The notes below the pieces were generated by a model. It did not search any database. It saw only the letters and a program-made list of their open reading frames with translations, and was not told where the DNA came from. Shown piece after piece: positions 16,966-24,564 of a DNA stretch of 53,903 nucleotides (the first letter of the stretch is position 1; each line of letters opens with the position of its first letter). A program made the translations under genes and the position numbers. Source of the DNA: an uncultured Spirochaeta sp. (GTDB taxonomy: Bacteria > Spirochaetota > Spirochaetia > DSM-27196 > Alkalispirochaetaceae); contig CAJWEZ010000029.1 in NCBI GenBank assembly GCA_913030605.1, positions 1 to 53,903 on the forward strand. The letters are read 5' to 3'.

Positions 16966-17440
16966 CCGAGGACAGGCGGCGGAGTGAGCGGCGCACCTCG
17001 CGCCAGGTGCCACGACCGATCCGCCGCAGGGCGGTGTGCTGCGCCTTCTTCCAGCGGGGCACGCAGGACTGGATCGTGCTCTCGCCGTCGGCGGTGAGGG
17101 TGTAGGTGCGCACGCGACGGTCCGATCCGGGGCGCACCGAGAGCAGGCCGCGCTTGATCATCAGTTCGGTGTTGCGCGACACCGTACTGGGGTCCGAACC
17201 GAGGGTTTCCGACAGATCCGACGCCGTGGAGCCCGGAGCGATCTTCAGCGCCACGAGCAGCGCGAACTGCGGGGAGGACACGCCCATATCGCGAAACGCG
17301 TCCTCGAAGATGCGACCGACGATGCGGTTGGCCTTGCCGATGTTCGAGGCCACGCAGTTGTCCCGGATCTCTTCGAACTCCTCGGCCGAGTGGGTATGTC
17401 GTGGGCGCTTGTCGGGTCCGTGCAGCAGCAAGTGGTTCAC
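16958..17440 (-). CDS. MarR-family transcriptional regulator
   Basis: Dimeric winged-helix repressor of 160 residues. After a ~20-residue N-terminal extension come dimerisation helices (ANRIVGRIFEDAFRDMGVS). The reading head is SSPQFALLVALKIAPGSTASDLSETLGSDPSTVSRNTELMIKRGLL with the wing VRPGSDRRVRTYTLTADG. The DRR wing motif is canonical. The start is GTG. One cysteine (CVASN, near residue 29) and another near the C-terminus could serve thiol sensing, which would fit the downstream disulfide oxidoreductase; that is inference. It is transcribed toward the TVP38 operon. Confidence 0.9.
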   Translation of the reverse strand: MNHLLLHGPDKRPRHTHSAEEFEEIRDNCVASNIGKANRIVGRIFEDAFRDMGVSSPQFALLVALKIAPGSTASDLSETLGSDPSTVSRNTELMIKRGLLSVRPGSDRRVRTYTLTADGESTIQSCVPRWKKAQHTALRRIGRGTWREVRRSLRRLSSEL

Positions 17441-17491
17441 CTCGCCGTCATGTCTACCGCGAACGCGGATCGTTGGGCAAGATGACCCCTG

Positions 17492-17764
17492 TCAGTCGTC
17501 GGAGTCGTTGAAGTTGAGGGCGAAGATCTGCTCCATCCGGTCCATCGCGGCGGCCTCGTCGCCGCCGTCGATGGTGACGCGGATGACCGCCCCGTACGCG
17601 GCCCCCAGGGAGAGGACGTCCATGATGACGGAGGCGTCCACCGTTTCGCCGCTGTAGGTGAAGTGGATATCGGAATCCAGTTGCTGCGCCGTCTGAACGA
17701 TCATCGCGGAGGGCCGCGCATGAATGCCCTTCGGGTTGGTCACGGTGAGGTCTTTCTCCAGCAT
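17492..17764 (-). CDS. ptsH: HPr phosphocarrier protein, lacking regulatory Ser46
   Basis: Cytosolic phosphocarrier of 90 residues that receives phosphate from PEP-dependent enzyme I at His15 and passes it to enzyme II proteins or regulators. His15 is in the canonical NPKGIHARPS. Residue 46, the serine used by HPr kinase in many bacteria, is valine here (DASVIMDVLSLG), so that control should be absent. No other PTS gene is nearby, and a regulatory phosphorelay role is possible. ATG was chosen over an in-frame TTG nine bases upstream. No Shine-Dalgarno is seen, but TACACT (17778-17773) ends 8 bases before the ATG. Confidence 0.92.
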   Translation of the reverse strand: MLEKDLTVTNPKGIHARPSAMIVQTAQQLDSDIHFTYSGETVDASVIMDVLSLGAAYGAVIRVTIDGGDEAAAMDRMEQIFALNFNDSDD

Positions 17765-17818
17765 CACTGCCAAGTGTACACGCAGGGACCCGAAACGCCC
17801 ACAGGGTGGGGACGGATC

Positions 17819-18112
17819 CTACCCGTCCACCCGCTCAAACATCTTCTCGTAGGCGCCGATCCGCAGAAAGTGCAGCTCCCGGGCAAGCCTGATCGTCGGC
17901 TTGAGGCCGAAGAACAGGCTGCCGATGACAAAGAGCCACGTGGCGGCGAAGGTGGTGTCCGCGGAGAAGAACAGGACGCTCCCGACAAGAAACAGCATCG
18001 CCGCCAGGAAATCGACCACCGTGTGCAGCAACTCGTAGAAGGCATGAATCTGCTGCCGGCGCTCGGACCCCGTGGCGTGCTCGCTGCGGAAGACGTTAAT
18101 GCGGATCGCCAT
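17819..18112 (-). CDS. YrhK-like two-helix membrane protein
   Basis: A 97-residue protein matching the YrhK domain pattern: a short polar N-terminus, helix one LLHTVVDFLAAMLFLVGSVLFF, a brief loop, helix two FAATWLFVIGSLFFGLKPTIRLARELH, then a charged tail. The GSVLFF and FVIGSLFFGLKPTIRL elements are what is conserved in such proteins. Function is not known. It begins 9 bases after the aldo/keto reductase stop and has TAAGG at Shine-Dalgarno distance, so the two are probably co-transcribed. HPr downstream has its own promoter-like sequence. Confidence 0.75.
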   Translation of the reverse strand: MAIRINVFRSEHATGSERRQQIHAFYELLHTVVDFLAAMLFLVGSVLFFSADTTFAATWLFVIGSLFFGLKPTIRLARELHFLRIGAYEKMFERVDG

Positions 18113-18121
18113 GGTGACGCC

Positions 18122-19057
18122 TTACCGCCGGCCGGGGTCTTGTGCCGCCTGGGGGTGTGCCGCGGGATCGGCGATCCAGCGAACCGCCCGGGCGTTGCCG
18201 CGTGCCTGTTCCTCGTTCTTGCACCCCGGGATCACGCTGGTTACGGCGGGATTGTTCAGGGGCCAGGCGAGGGCCCACTCCGCCATGGGCGCGCCGTCGG
18301 GCACCTCGCGGGTGCGCACCTCTTCCACCTCCGCCAGGATCGCCGCCCGCTTGTCGGGATCCATTCCGGACCGCCAGTCGTTCTCCGGGAACGTGGCATC
18401 GGGGCCGTACTTTCCGGTGAGAAATCCGCTGGCCAGCGGTACCCGCGCCAGGACGCCGATGTTCGCGTCGCGGGCAGCGTCAAACACCGCGCCCTCCGGT
18501 CCGCGGTCGACGCGGTTGTAGATGATCTGCAGCGTCTCACAGTGTGCCCGCGGCGCCGCCTCCACCTGCCGGAGGTTGGTGTTTTTGCTCACCGAGAGCC
18601 CGATGTGTCGCACGAGGCCCTCCGACCGGATCGACCCCAGTTCGTCCCAGAGTTCCTCGTTGAAAAACTCCTCGTCGCTGGGGCTGTGAAACTGCAGCAG
18701 GTCGAGGTAATCGGTGCGGAGCGCGCGCAGGGAATCCTGAAGCTGCGTTCGCACGTCGGAGGGTGTCCATTCCCGGGTTCGGTTTTGATAGCCGTGGTAG
18801 TGGTGTCCGAACTTGGATGCCACGATCCACGCGTCGCGTTCGTGCTGCAGGCGTTCGCCGATAAGGGACTCCGAGAGATGGTCACCGTAGCACTCCGCGG
18901 TATCGATGAGGTTCATGCCCTCGTCGCGGGCGGCGCCGAGGATGCGGTCAACCTCGGCGGCGGTGAAATCGACGCCCCATTCGCCGCCGAACTGCCACGT
19001 TCCGACGCCGACGACGCTTACCGTGAGTCCGGTACTTCCCAGTGTTCTATAGATCAT
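18122..19057 (-). CDS. Aldo/keto reductase
   Basis: NADPH-dependent carbonyl reductase of 311 residues. The barrel starts MIYRTLGSTGLTVSVVGVG. The catalytic tetrad is readable: D in LIDTAECYG, Y in the same segment, K in VASKFG, and H in LLQFHSP. The NADPH-binding C-terminal segment reads VIPGCKNEEQARGN. It resembles the YajO/general stress AKR group; the substrate is unknown. There is no Shine-Dalgarno. TATACT (19070-19065) ends 7 bases before the ATG, so the mRNA is probably leaderless. YrhK-like gene downstream is likely in the same transcript. Confidence 0.93.
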   Translation of the reverse strand: MIYRTLGSTGLTVSVVGVGTWQFGGEWGVDFTAAEVDRILGAARDEGMNLIDTAECYGDHLSESLIGERLQHERDAWIVASKFGHHYHGYQNRTREWTPSDVRTQLQDSLRALRTDYLDLLQFHSPSDEEFFNEELWDELGSIRSEGLVRHIGLSVSKNTNLRQVEAAPRAHCETLQIIYNRVDRGPEGAVFDAARDANIGVLARVPLASGFLTGKYGPDATFPENDWRSGMDPDKRAAILAEVEEVRTREVPDGAPMAEWALAWPLNNPAVTSVIPGCKNEEQARGNARAVRWIADPAAHPQAAQDPGRR

Positions 19058-19082
19058 GGACGAGAGTATAACAGACCCGGCG

Positions 19083-19706
19083 CTACCGTCGCAGGTGGCG
19101 GACCGCCCACCACACGCGCTGGAGCGTGCCGATGAACGTCGCCGCCGCCATAACCGCGAACAGCAGATTCGTCGCCGCCGGGAGGGCCAGAAACAGGGTG
19201 AAGAACAGAACGGTCTCGGTTCCCTCCACAAGGCCGCCGGGCATCTCCACGCTTGTTGCGGGATCGGGCGGGGCCGCGGGCGCGGCGGACGAGCGATGCC
19301 GCCGCTTCTCGATCAGGGCGGACAGGTACATCCACGAGGCCCCGTTCACGTAGAACGCCGCCAGCAGGAGCGCCAGCGGACCCGGCGAGGAGCCGCTGCC
19401 CCACCACACGCCGAGGGGGATCGTGGCGTACACCGCGAAATCCACCATGATGTCGAGGTAGCCGCCCAGATCCGACTGTCGGCCCCGACGGCGGGCGACG
19501 AGCCCATCCAGCCCGTCCAGGACGCGGTTGAACCCGAACGCCAGAAGCGCCCAGCCCCACATCCCCGCCGCGGCGAGTCCCGCAGCAGCAAGACCCGGCG
19601 GGAGCGACGCCACGGTAATCGCCGTGGGGGTCACCCACGGGGGAACGGCGTGCACCAGTGGGGCAAGCAGCGAGTCCTTCGCCTGTCGTCCGAATCGATC
19701 CAGCAC
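19083..19706 (-). CDS. CDP-alcohol phosphatidyltransferase family protein
   Basis: Integral membrane phospholipid-synthesis enzyme of 207 residues. It carries the full active-site signature DGLDGLVARRRGRQSDLGG followed by YLDIMVDF, i.e. DGxDGxxAR...GxxxDxxxD, which binds Mg2+ and the CDP-linked substrate. About five to six helices surround it. A polar insert rich in Ala and Pro near residues 135-160 interrupts the C-terminal half. The acceptor alcohol cannot be inferred. The GTG start has GGAGG 7 bases upstream. It is divergent from the ynjD-type gene, with a 14-bp palindrome between them. Confidence 0.88.
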   Translation of the reverse strand: MLDRFGRQAKDSLLAPLVHAVPPWVTPTAITVASLPPGLAAAGLAAAGMWGWALLAFGFNRVLDGLDGLVARRRGRQSDLGGYLDIMVDFAVYATIPLGVWWGSGSSPGPLALLLAAFYVNGASWMYLSALIEKRRHRSSAAPAAPPDPATSVEMPGGLVEGTETVLFFTLFLALPAATNLLFAVMAAATFIGTLQRVWWAVRHLRR

Positions 19707-19734
19707 CGTACCGCCTCCGTGGACAACCTACCCG

Positions 19735-19748
19735 AATATGATCATATT
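19735..19748. promoter_or_regulatory. 14-bp perfect palindrome between divergent genes
   Basis: AATATGATCATATT is perfectly self-complementary and strikingly AT-rich here. It lies 12 bases before the ynjD-type ATG and 29 bases before the phosphatidyltransferase start. TATGAT within it could be the -10 of the ABC operon, so a protein bound here would block transcription. An operator is likely; the regulator is unknown. Confidence 0.4.
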
Positions 19749-19759
19749 GACAGCGGAGT

Positions 19760-20755
19760 ATGGGAGATTACGTGCATCTTCATGCAGTTTCCCGCCGCTT
19801 CGGGGAGGTGCATGCCCTGGACGGCGTCGAGGCCACGGTCCGACAGGGGGAGCTGCTCTCCTTCGTGGGGCCGTCCGGCGCCGGGAAGACCACGCTCCTC
19901 AGGTTGCTGGCGGGTCTCGATGATCCCTCCTCCGGGTGGATCGAGCGCAGTCGACCGGTCTCCCGGGAGCATCCCGCGATCCTGGTATTCCAGGACTACC
20001 TGCTTTTCCCCCATATGACTGTGTTTGACAACGTTGCCTTCGGGCTGCGTTCGCAGCGTCGCCGTGACCGGTCGTCGCGGGAAGATATCCGCGAACGGGT
20101 GATGAGGTATCTGGACCATCTCGGAATCGCCGACAAGGCCGGTTCGTGGCCGGCGCACCTCTCCGGCGGGCAGCGGCAGCGGGTGGCGCTGGCACGGGCG
20201 CTGGTCATGGAACCGGATCTGCTGCTTCTCGACGAGCCCTTTGCCAACCTGGACAAGACGCTGAAGCGGGAAACGGCACGCTTCATCCGTCGCCTGCAGG
20301 CGGACCTGGGCGTAACGACGATCGTCGTCTCCCACGACCTGGAGGAAGCGGCGGAGGTCTCCGATCGGATCGGGGTGATTATCGACGGTCGACTGCGGCA
20401 GCTGGACAGTTTCGAGCGAGTGTATTTCTCACCGACCGATCTCGCGGTCGCACGCCTCTTCGGTCCGGTGAACGTGATTCCCGGCCGCCTGCTGGCGACG
20501 TTCGCACCGGAACGCGAGGTCCCCGCCGGTGCCGTTGCATGCGCGCGGCCGGAATCGCTGGACGTCGTGGTCGACGCCGCCGGCGCCGGCACGGTCCGCG
20601 AAATCCGGCCCACCGGCGGAACGCCGTCCTATCTGGTGGAGATGCACGGCTGGAGCGCGACGGTGCGCGCCACGGGGGCGGCGCTGAGAGCCGGGACGCG
20701 CGTTTCGCTGCGGGCGCGGGAGGTGTTCGTGGTGCATTCGGAGGAGGACGCATGA
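19760..20755 (+). CDS. ABC transporter ATP-binding protein, YnjD-type
   Basis: ATPase of an importer, 331 residues. Walker A is GPSGAGKTT (about residues 35-43), the Q-loop VFQDYLLFPHMTVFDNVAFG, the signature LSGGQRQRVALARAL, Walker B LLLLDEPF, and the H-switch VVSHD. A C-terminal extension of about 100 residues (VNVIPGRLL to the end) resembles the TOBE regulatory domain of the CUT1/ferric/spermidine groups; E. coli YnjD lacks it. The stop overlaps the binding-protein start (ATGA). Together with the next three genes it forms a complete binding-protein-dependent system with its own promoter region. Confidence 0.92.
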   Translation: MGDYVHLHAVSRRFGEVHALDGVEATVRQGELLSFVGPSGAGKTTLLRLLAGLDDPSSGWIERSRPVSREHPAILVFQDYLLFPHMTVFDNVAFGLRSQRRRDRSSREDIRERVMRYLDHLGIADKAGSWPAHLSGGQRQRVALARALVMEPDLLLLDEPFANLDKTLKRETARFIRRLQADLGVTTIVVSHDLEEAAEVSDRIGVIIDGRLRQLDSFERVYFSPTDLAVARLFGPVNVIPGRLLATFAPEREVPAGAVACARPESLDVVVDAAGAGTVREIRPTGGTPSYLVEMHGWSATVRATGAALRAGTRVSLRAREVFVVHSEEDA

Positions 20756-22026
20756 ACGGAACGATTCACACCGGGGCCCGCGGGGCCTCGGGTACCGCGG
20801 TCGCGGTTCTGTGGCTGGCGGCGTTTCTCGCGTGCCTGCCGGTGGCGCGGCTCGTCGCCGGCGGGAGCGGGGAGACCACCCGGCGAGACTGGAGTTCCGC
20901 CGATTTCGGAGAGATTGCCGCCGCCGCCCGGGGCACCGCGGTGCGGTTCTACATGTGGGGCGGGTCGGACTCCGTGAACGCCTGGGTCGACGGCTACGTG
21001 GCCACGGAAATGGCGGACCGCTTTGGCGTCGAGGTGGTTCGGGTGCCGATGGACGCGTCGGTGTTCGTAAATCGGTTGCTCACGGAGAAACAGGCGGGGC
21101 AGTCGCGGGGAACGATCGATCTGGTGTGGATCAACGGAGAGAATTTCCGCACGGCCCGACAGGCGGATCTGCTGTACGGACCCTTCACGCAGCTGCTTCC
21201 CAACTACCGGCGCTACGTCGATCCAGCCACCGCGGAGACCGACGCCGGATTCCCGGTGGAGGGCTACGAGGCGCCGTGGGGCCGTGCGCAGTTCAATTTC
21301 GACGTCGACACCGCCCGGGCACCGGACTACCCCACCAGTTTCGCCGCCCTCCGGGAGTGGGTCCGGGACCACCCCGGTCGATTTACCTACCCGCAGCCCC
21401 CGGATTTTACCGGCAGCGCCTTCATCCGCCAGGCGTTCTACGCCGTCACCGGCGGCCACGAGCAGTACCTCGGCGGGTTTGATGCGGATCTGTTCGCCCG
21501 GCGTGCGCCGGCGCTGTGGGAGTACCTCAACGCGATCGAGCCCTACCTCTGGCAGGGCGGCGAGAGCTATCCCCGCGATCTGGCGGCGCTGGACGCCCTC
21601 TTCGAGCGCGGGGCCGTCGACTTCACGATGTCCTTCACCCAGACCAGCGCCGCCAGCCGGATCGCCAACGGGCGGTACCCGCCATCGGTGGAATCGTTCG
21701 TAATGGCGGAGGGCTCACTGTTCAACACCCATTTTGTGGCGATCCCGTTCAACGCTCCGAACACCGCCGGCGCGCTGGTTCTGGCCGACTTTCTGCTCTC
21801 GCCGGAGGCGCAGCTTTCGAAGAATCGCCTCGAGAACTGGGGCGACTTCACCGTGCTGGCGATGGATCGCCTGCCACAGGATGTTCGGGAACGCTTTGCG
21901 GCGCTCGATCTGGGAGACGCCACCGTTTCCCTCAGTGAACTGGCGCGTACCGCCGTCCCGGAGATTCCGTCGGAGTACTGGGAGGCGCTGGAGCGCGGCT
22001 GGGACGAGCAGGTTCGGTTGCGGTAG
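20752..22026 (+). CDS. ABC transporter substrate-binding protein, YnjB family
   Basis: Periplasmic binding protein of 424 residues. A signal peptide covers about residues 1-37 (hydrophobic VAVLWLAAFLACLPVARLVAG). The mature sequence carries the YnjB-type landmarks FYMWGGSDSVNAWVDGYV, IDLVWINGENF, LPNYRRYVDP and EAPWGRAQFNFD. The substrate of this family has not been settled; family members resemble thiamine/iron/polyamine-type binding proteins. GGAGG stands 5 bases upstream and the ATG overlaps the ATPase stop. Two permease genes follow. Confidence 0.88.
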   Translation: MNGTIHTGARGASGTAVAVLWLAAFLACLPVARLVAGGSGETTRRDWSSADFGEIAAAARGTAVRFYMWGGSDSVNAWVDGYVATEMADRFGVEVVRVPMDASVFVNRLLTEKQAGQSRGTIDLVWINGENFRTARQADLLYGPFTQLLPNYRRYVDPATAETDAGFPVEGYEAPWGRAQFNFDVDTARAPDYPTSFAALREWVRDHPGRFTYPQPPDFTGSAFIRQAFYAVTGGHEQYLGGFDADLFARRAPALWEYLNAIEPYLWQGGESYPRDLAALDALFERGAVDFTMSFTQTSAASRIANGRYPPSVESFVMAEGSLFNTHFVAIPFNAPNTAGALVLADFLLSPEAQLSKNRLENWGDFTVLAMDRLPQDVRERFAALDLGDATVSLSELARTAVPEIPSEYWEALERGWDEQVRLR

Positions 22027-22032
22027 CCGACA

Positions 22033-22950
22033 GTGTCGTATCCCCGACGTCCCCTTCCGACAGCCTTCGCAGACCGCCGCCGCGTTGCGTTCCGTCTGGC
22101 GCCGCTGCTGGTCTTCTTCGCGATGACCGTGGGAGTCGGGCTGGTCCACGCGGTGCTGCAGTCGCTGGCGCTCGCGGGGCCGCCGGCGCTGGACCCCGCC
22201 CGTGAGACCATGAGTCGGTGGTACGCGTACCACGAGCTGCTCACCCGCCCCGACCTGCTGCGGTCCCTGGGGCACACGGTGTACGTCGCCGCGGTGTCCG
22301 CCGTGGGGTGCGTGGCCCTGGGATCCGTGGGCGCGTATCTGCTGTGGCGGGCGCCTGATTGGGTTCGCCGGGCGGGGGCGGTGTACCGGCTGCCGATCAT
22401 TCTGCCCCACATCGTGGTCGCCTTTATCACCGTGCTGTTCTGGTCGGAGACGGGTCTCGTGGCGTCGCTTCTCCGTGCGGCCGGTGTCGTCCGGGGCACC
22501 GCAGCGGTCCCGCGGGTGCTCTTCGCCGGACACGGCGTCGGACCCATTCTGGCCTACGTGTACAAAGGCTTTCCCTTTGTCATGCTCATGTCTCTCGGCG
22601 TGCTGGACCGGGTGCCCGAGCGGCTGGTCACGACAGCGACGATGCTGGGGGCGGGGCCGGTGCGCGTGTTCGGCGCGGTGGTTCTGCCGCTGCTCGCGCC
22701 GCTGCTGAATCAGTTGTTCATCATTCTGTTTTTGTACGCCCTCGGTGGTTTCGATATCCCGTGGATTCTGGGGGCCAGTCGCCCGCAGATGATCCCGATG
22801 ACCGTGTACGCGCTCTATTTTCAGGGTTCGCTGGCGGATCGCTCGATCGCGATGGCGGCGCTGGTGCTGCTCGCGGCGACGGCGGGACTCTTTGTCGTGG
22901 TCTACGCGCGAATCGCCCGTCGCCTCTCGGCCCGGGAGCGGCCGGTATGA
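22033..22950 (+). CDS. ABC transporter permease subunit 1
   Basis: Inner-membrane permease of 305 residues with about six helices. The cytoplasmic EAA-type loop reads RLVTTATMLGAGPVRVFGAVVLPLLAP (about residues 195-221), where the ATPase docks. The start is GTG 6 bases after the binding-protein stop. In E. coli YnjC is one fused permease; here the two halves are separate genes, this being the N-terminal half. The 3' end overlaps the next start by ATGA. Confidence 0.88.
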   Translation: MSYPRRPLPTAFADRRRVAFRLAPLLVFFAMTVGVGLVHAVLQSLALAGPPALDPARETMSRWYAYHELLTRPDLLRSLGHTVYVAAVSAVGCVALGSVGAYLLWRAPDWVRRAGAVYRLPIILPHIVVAFITVLFWSETGLVASLLRAAGVVRGTAAVPRVLFAGHGVGPILAYVYKGFPFVMLMSLGVLDRVPERLVTTATMLGAGPVRVFGAVVLPLLAPLLNQLFIILFLYALGGFDIPWILGASRPQMIPMTVYALYFQGSLADRSIAMAALVLLAATAGLFVVVYARIARRLSARERPV

Positions 22951-23792
22951 GTGTCCCGGCACCGGTACCGGGGACGGCGCCGTCGTCGCGACGGGCGTGG
23001 CGCTGGATCGCGCTCCTTGCGGCGTTCGCGGTGCTCTTCGTTTCGCCGGTGGTGGTGCTGGGCCTCCGTGCCGTCGCCGCACGGTGGTCGTATCCCCACC
23101 TCCTGCCGGAGGCGTACAGCCTCAGGGCGCTGGAACTCCTGGTGCGGGACGGCGGGCGTCTGGCGCGGTCCCTGGTGTCCTCCACGGTCTACTCGAGCGT
23201 GACCGTTCTCCTGGCCTTCGCCGTGAGTGTCCTTCCCGCGAGCGTGCTGGCTCGCTACGAGTTCCGGGGGCGTCTGGCGGTTGAGGCGCTGCTGCTGTCG
23301 CCGGTTCTGGTACCGGCGATCACCTACGGCATCGGGCTCCACTTCCTGATGATTCGCGTCGGACTTGCAAACACCACCGCCGGGGTCGTGCTCGTCCTGA
23401 CCGCGGCGTCGTATCCCTACATGCTGCGGTCCCTGACCGCGGGGTTTCAGCAGATCCACCCGGATTTCGACCGCTGTGCCGCGAACCTGGGGGCGTCGCT
23501 GCATCGGAGAGTGCTGACGGTGCATCTGCCGCTGTTGGGACCCGCCGTCGTCGCCGGCGGATCGGTCGTGTTTCTGGTCGCGTTCTCCGAGTACTTTCTG
23601 GTGTTTCTCGTCGGGGGCGGGGTGGTGCCGTCGTACACCGGCTACCTGTTTCCGTACGTCTCCGGCGGCGACTGGACGATCGGTGCCGGACTGACCCTGG
23701 GGTTCGTTGTGGTTCCCCTGGTTCTGTTCGTGGCGATAGACCGGACCCTGGCGCTGTACTACCGGCGTCGCGGGATGACGGGGATCCAGTAG
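22947..23792 (+). CDS. ABC transporter permease subunit 2
   Basis: Inner-membrane permease of 281 residues with six predicted helices. The EAA-type loop is DFDRCAANLGASLHRRVLTVHLPLLGP. It completes the importer: ATPase, binding protein, permease 1 and permease 2 overlap or nearly touch. The last visible element is a basic tail RRRGMTGIQ. The intergenic stretch after it holds short tandem repeats and the promoter of the next unit. Confidence 0.88.
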   Translation: MSVPAPVPGTAPSSRRAWRWIALLAAFAVLFVSPVVVLGLRAVAARWSYPHLLPEAYSLRALELLVRDGGRLARSLVSSTVYSSVTVLLAFAVSVLPASVLARYEFRGRLAVEALLLSPVLVPAITYGIGLHFLMIRVGLANTTAGVVLVLTAASYPYMLRSLTAGFQQIHPDFDRCAANLGASLHRRVLTVHLPLLGPAVVAGGSVVFLVAFSEYFLVFLVGGGVVPSYTGYLFPYVSGGDWTIGAGLTLGFVVVPLVLFVAIDRTLALYYRRRGMTGIQ

Positions 23793-23813
23793 GGCGCGGA
23801 CGGTGGTAGTGAT

Positions 23814-23860
23814 GCCGGTCGGCGGCAGCGATGCTGGTCGGCACAGTGCCGCTGGTCGGC
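23814..23860 (+). repeat. Three-copy short repeat before the unknown membrane gene
   Basis: GCCGGTCGGC, GCTGGTCGGC and GCTGGTCGGC recur at 23814, 23833 and 23851, i.e. 18-19 bp apart. The last copy overlaps the place expected for a -35 element of the next gene. They could be regulator binding sites on one DNA face or simple slippage repeats. Confidence 0.45.
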
Positions 23861-23887
23861 AGAGCGCCGCCGCGGTACCTTTGAACC

Positions 23888-24535
23888 ATGATAGCGGCGC
23901 TCCTGATCACCGCCCTGATCCTCTCGGTGGGTTTCCGCCTCGGCATGCGCTACAACATCCGCATGGCCCGGACGGTTCTTGACGCCGTAGAGCGCCGCTT
24001 TCCGCCGGTGACGGCGGACTACGTTCCCATCGGCCACGGCGTCGGCTACGGGTTTGAGTACACGCTCACCGGGCCCCTTGAGCGTCTGCGCGGGGTGCTC
24101 ACCACACTGCCGCGGTACCAGGTGCTGTATCTCCCGATCGCCCGTCTCCTGGGCCGCAACGACCTGCTGAAACTGACGTTCGATTGCCCCGATGCACTTC
24201 CCGCCGGGGTGGCAACGCTGGTGCACGAGACCGCCCGTCGGTCGCGGTGGCAGGCGGTGGAACGGGACCCTGACTGGCGGGAGGAGGAGGTTGTGGACGA
24301 CGGGAACCGTTTTCGCCTCTTCTGTTTCAACCCCCTGGTGGGCGAGCGGATGCGGAGTCTGGTTCCGAAACTGCGGGGTCTGCCACACCTCAATCAGATC
24401 AGCCTCGATTCAAGAAACGGAACTATTACCGTTTTTTTGACACCGGATATCAAAAAGATCACAGATGAACTCAAGACGCTGGCGGAAGCGCTGTTTTTCT
24501 TGACCGCTCCTATGGGCCGGGTTAATGTGAATTGA
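23888..24535 (+). CDS. Unknown membrane-anchored protein (paralog A of the CstA/ArsA block)
   Basis: A 215-residue protein of no recognised family. It has one N-terminal transmembrane helix (about residues 2-20) followed by GMRYNIRMARTVLDAVERRF and a mixed alpha/beta soluble domain. Key shared pattern: LTTLPRYQVLYLPIARLLGRNDLLKL, matching LTLLPRQSWLYMPVSLLIRKFD-like text in the protein at 27632, so the two are probably paralogs. TACCTT ends 6 bases before the ATG and no Shine-Dalgarno exists, so translation looks leaderless. cstA starts 29 bases after the stop. The last ~130 bases are markedly AT-richer than the surroundings. Confidence 0.75.
   Translation: MIAALLITALILSVGFRLGMRYNIRMARTVLDAVERRFPPVTADYVPIGHGVGYGFEYTLTGPLERLRGVLTTLPRYQVLYLPIARLLGRNDLLKLTFDCPDALPAGVATLVHETARRSRWQAVERDPDWREEEVVDDGNRFRLFCFNPLVGERMRSLVPKLRGLPHLNQISLDSRNGTITVFLTPDIKKITDELKTLAEALFFLTAPMGRVNVN
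24415..24438 (+). terminator. Terminator-like hairpin inside the 3' end of the unknown gene
   Basis: AAACGG and CCGTTT form a 6-bp stem around an 8-base loop, directly followed by more T residues (seven Ts in total from 24432). This is the shape of an intrinsic terminator but lies inside the coding frame, about 130 bases before cstA. It could attenuate cstA transcription when translation of the upstream gene is slow. Confidence 0.35.
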
Positions 24536-24564
24536 ACCACATCACAATCCCATAGGAGGTCACC

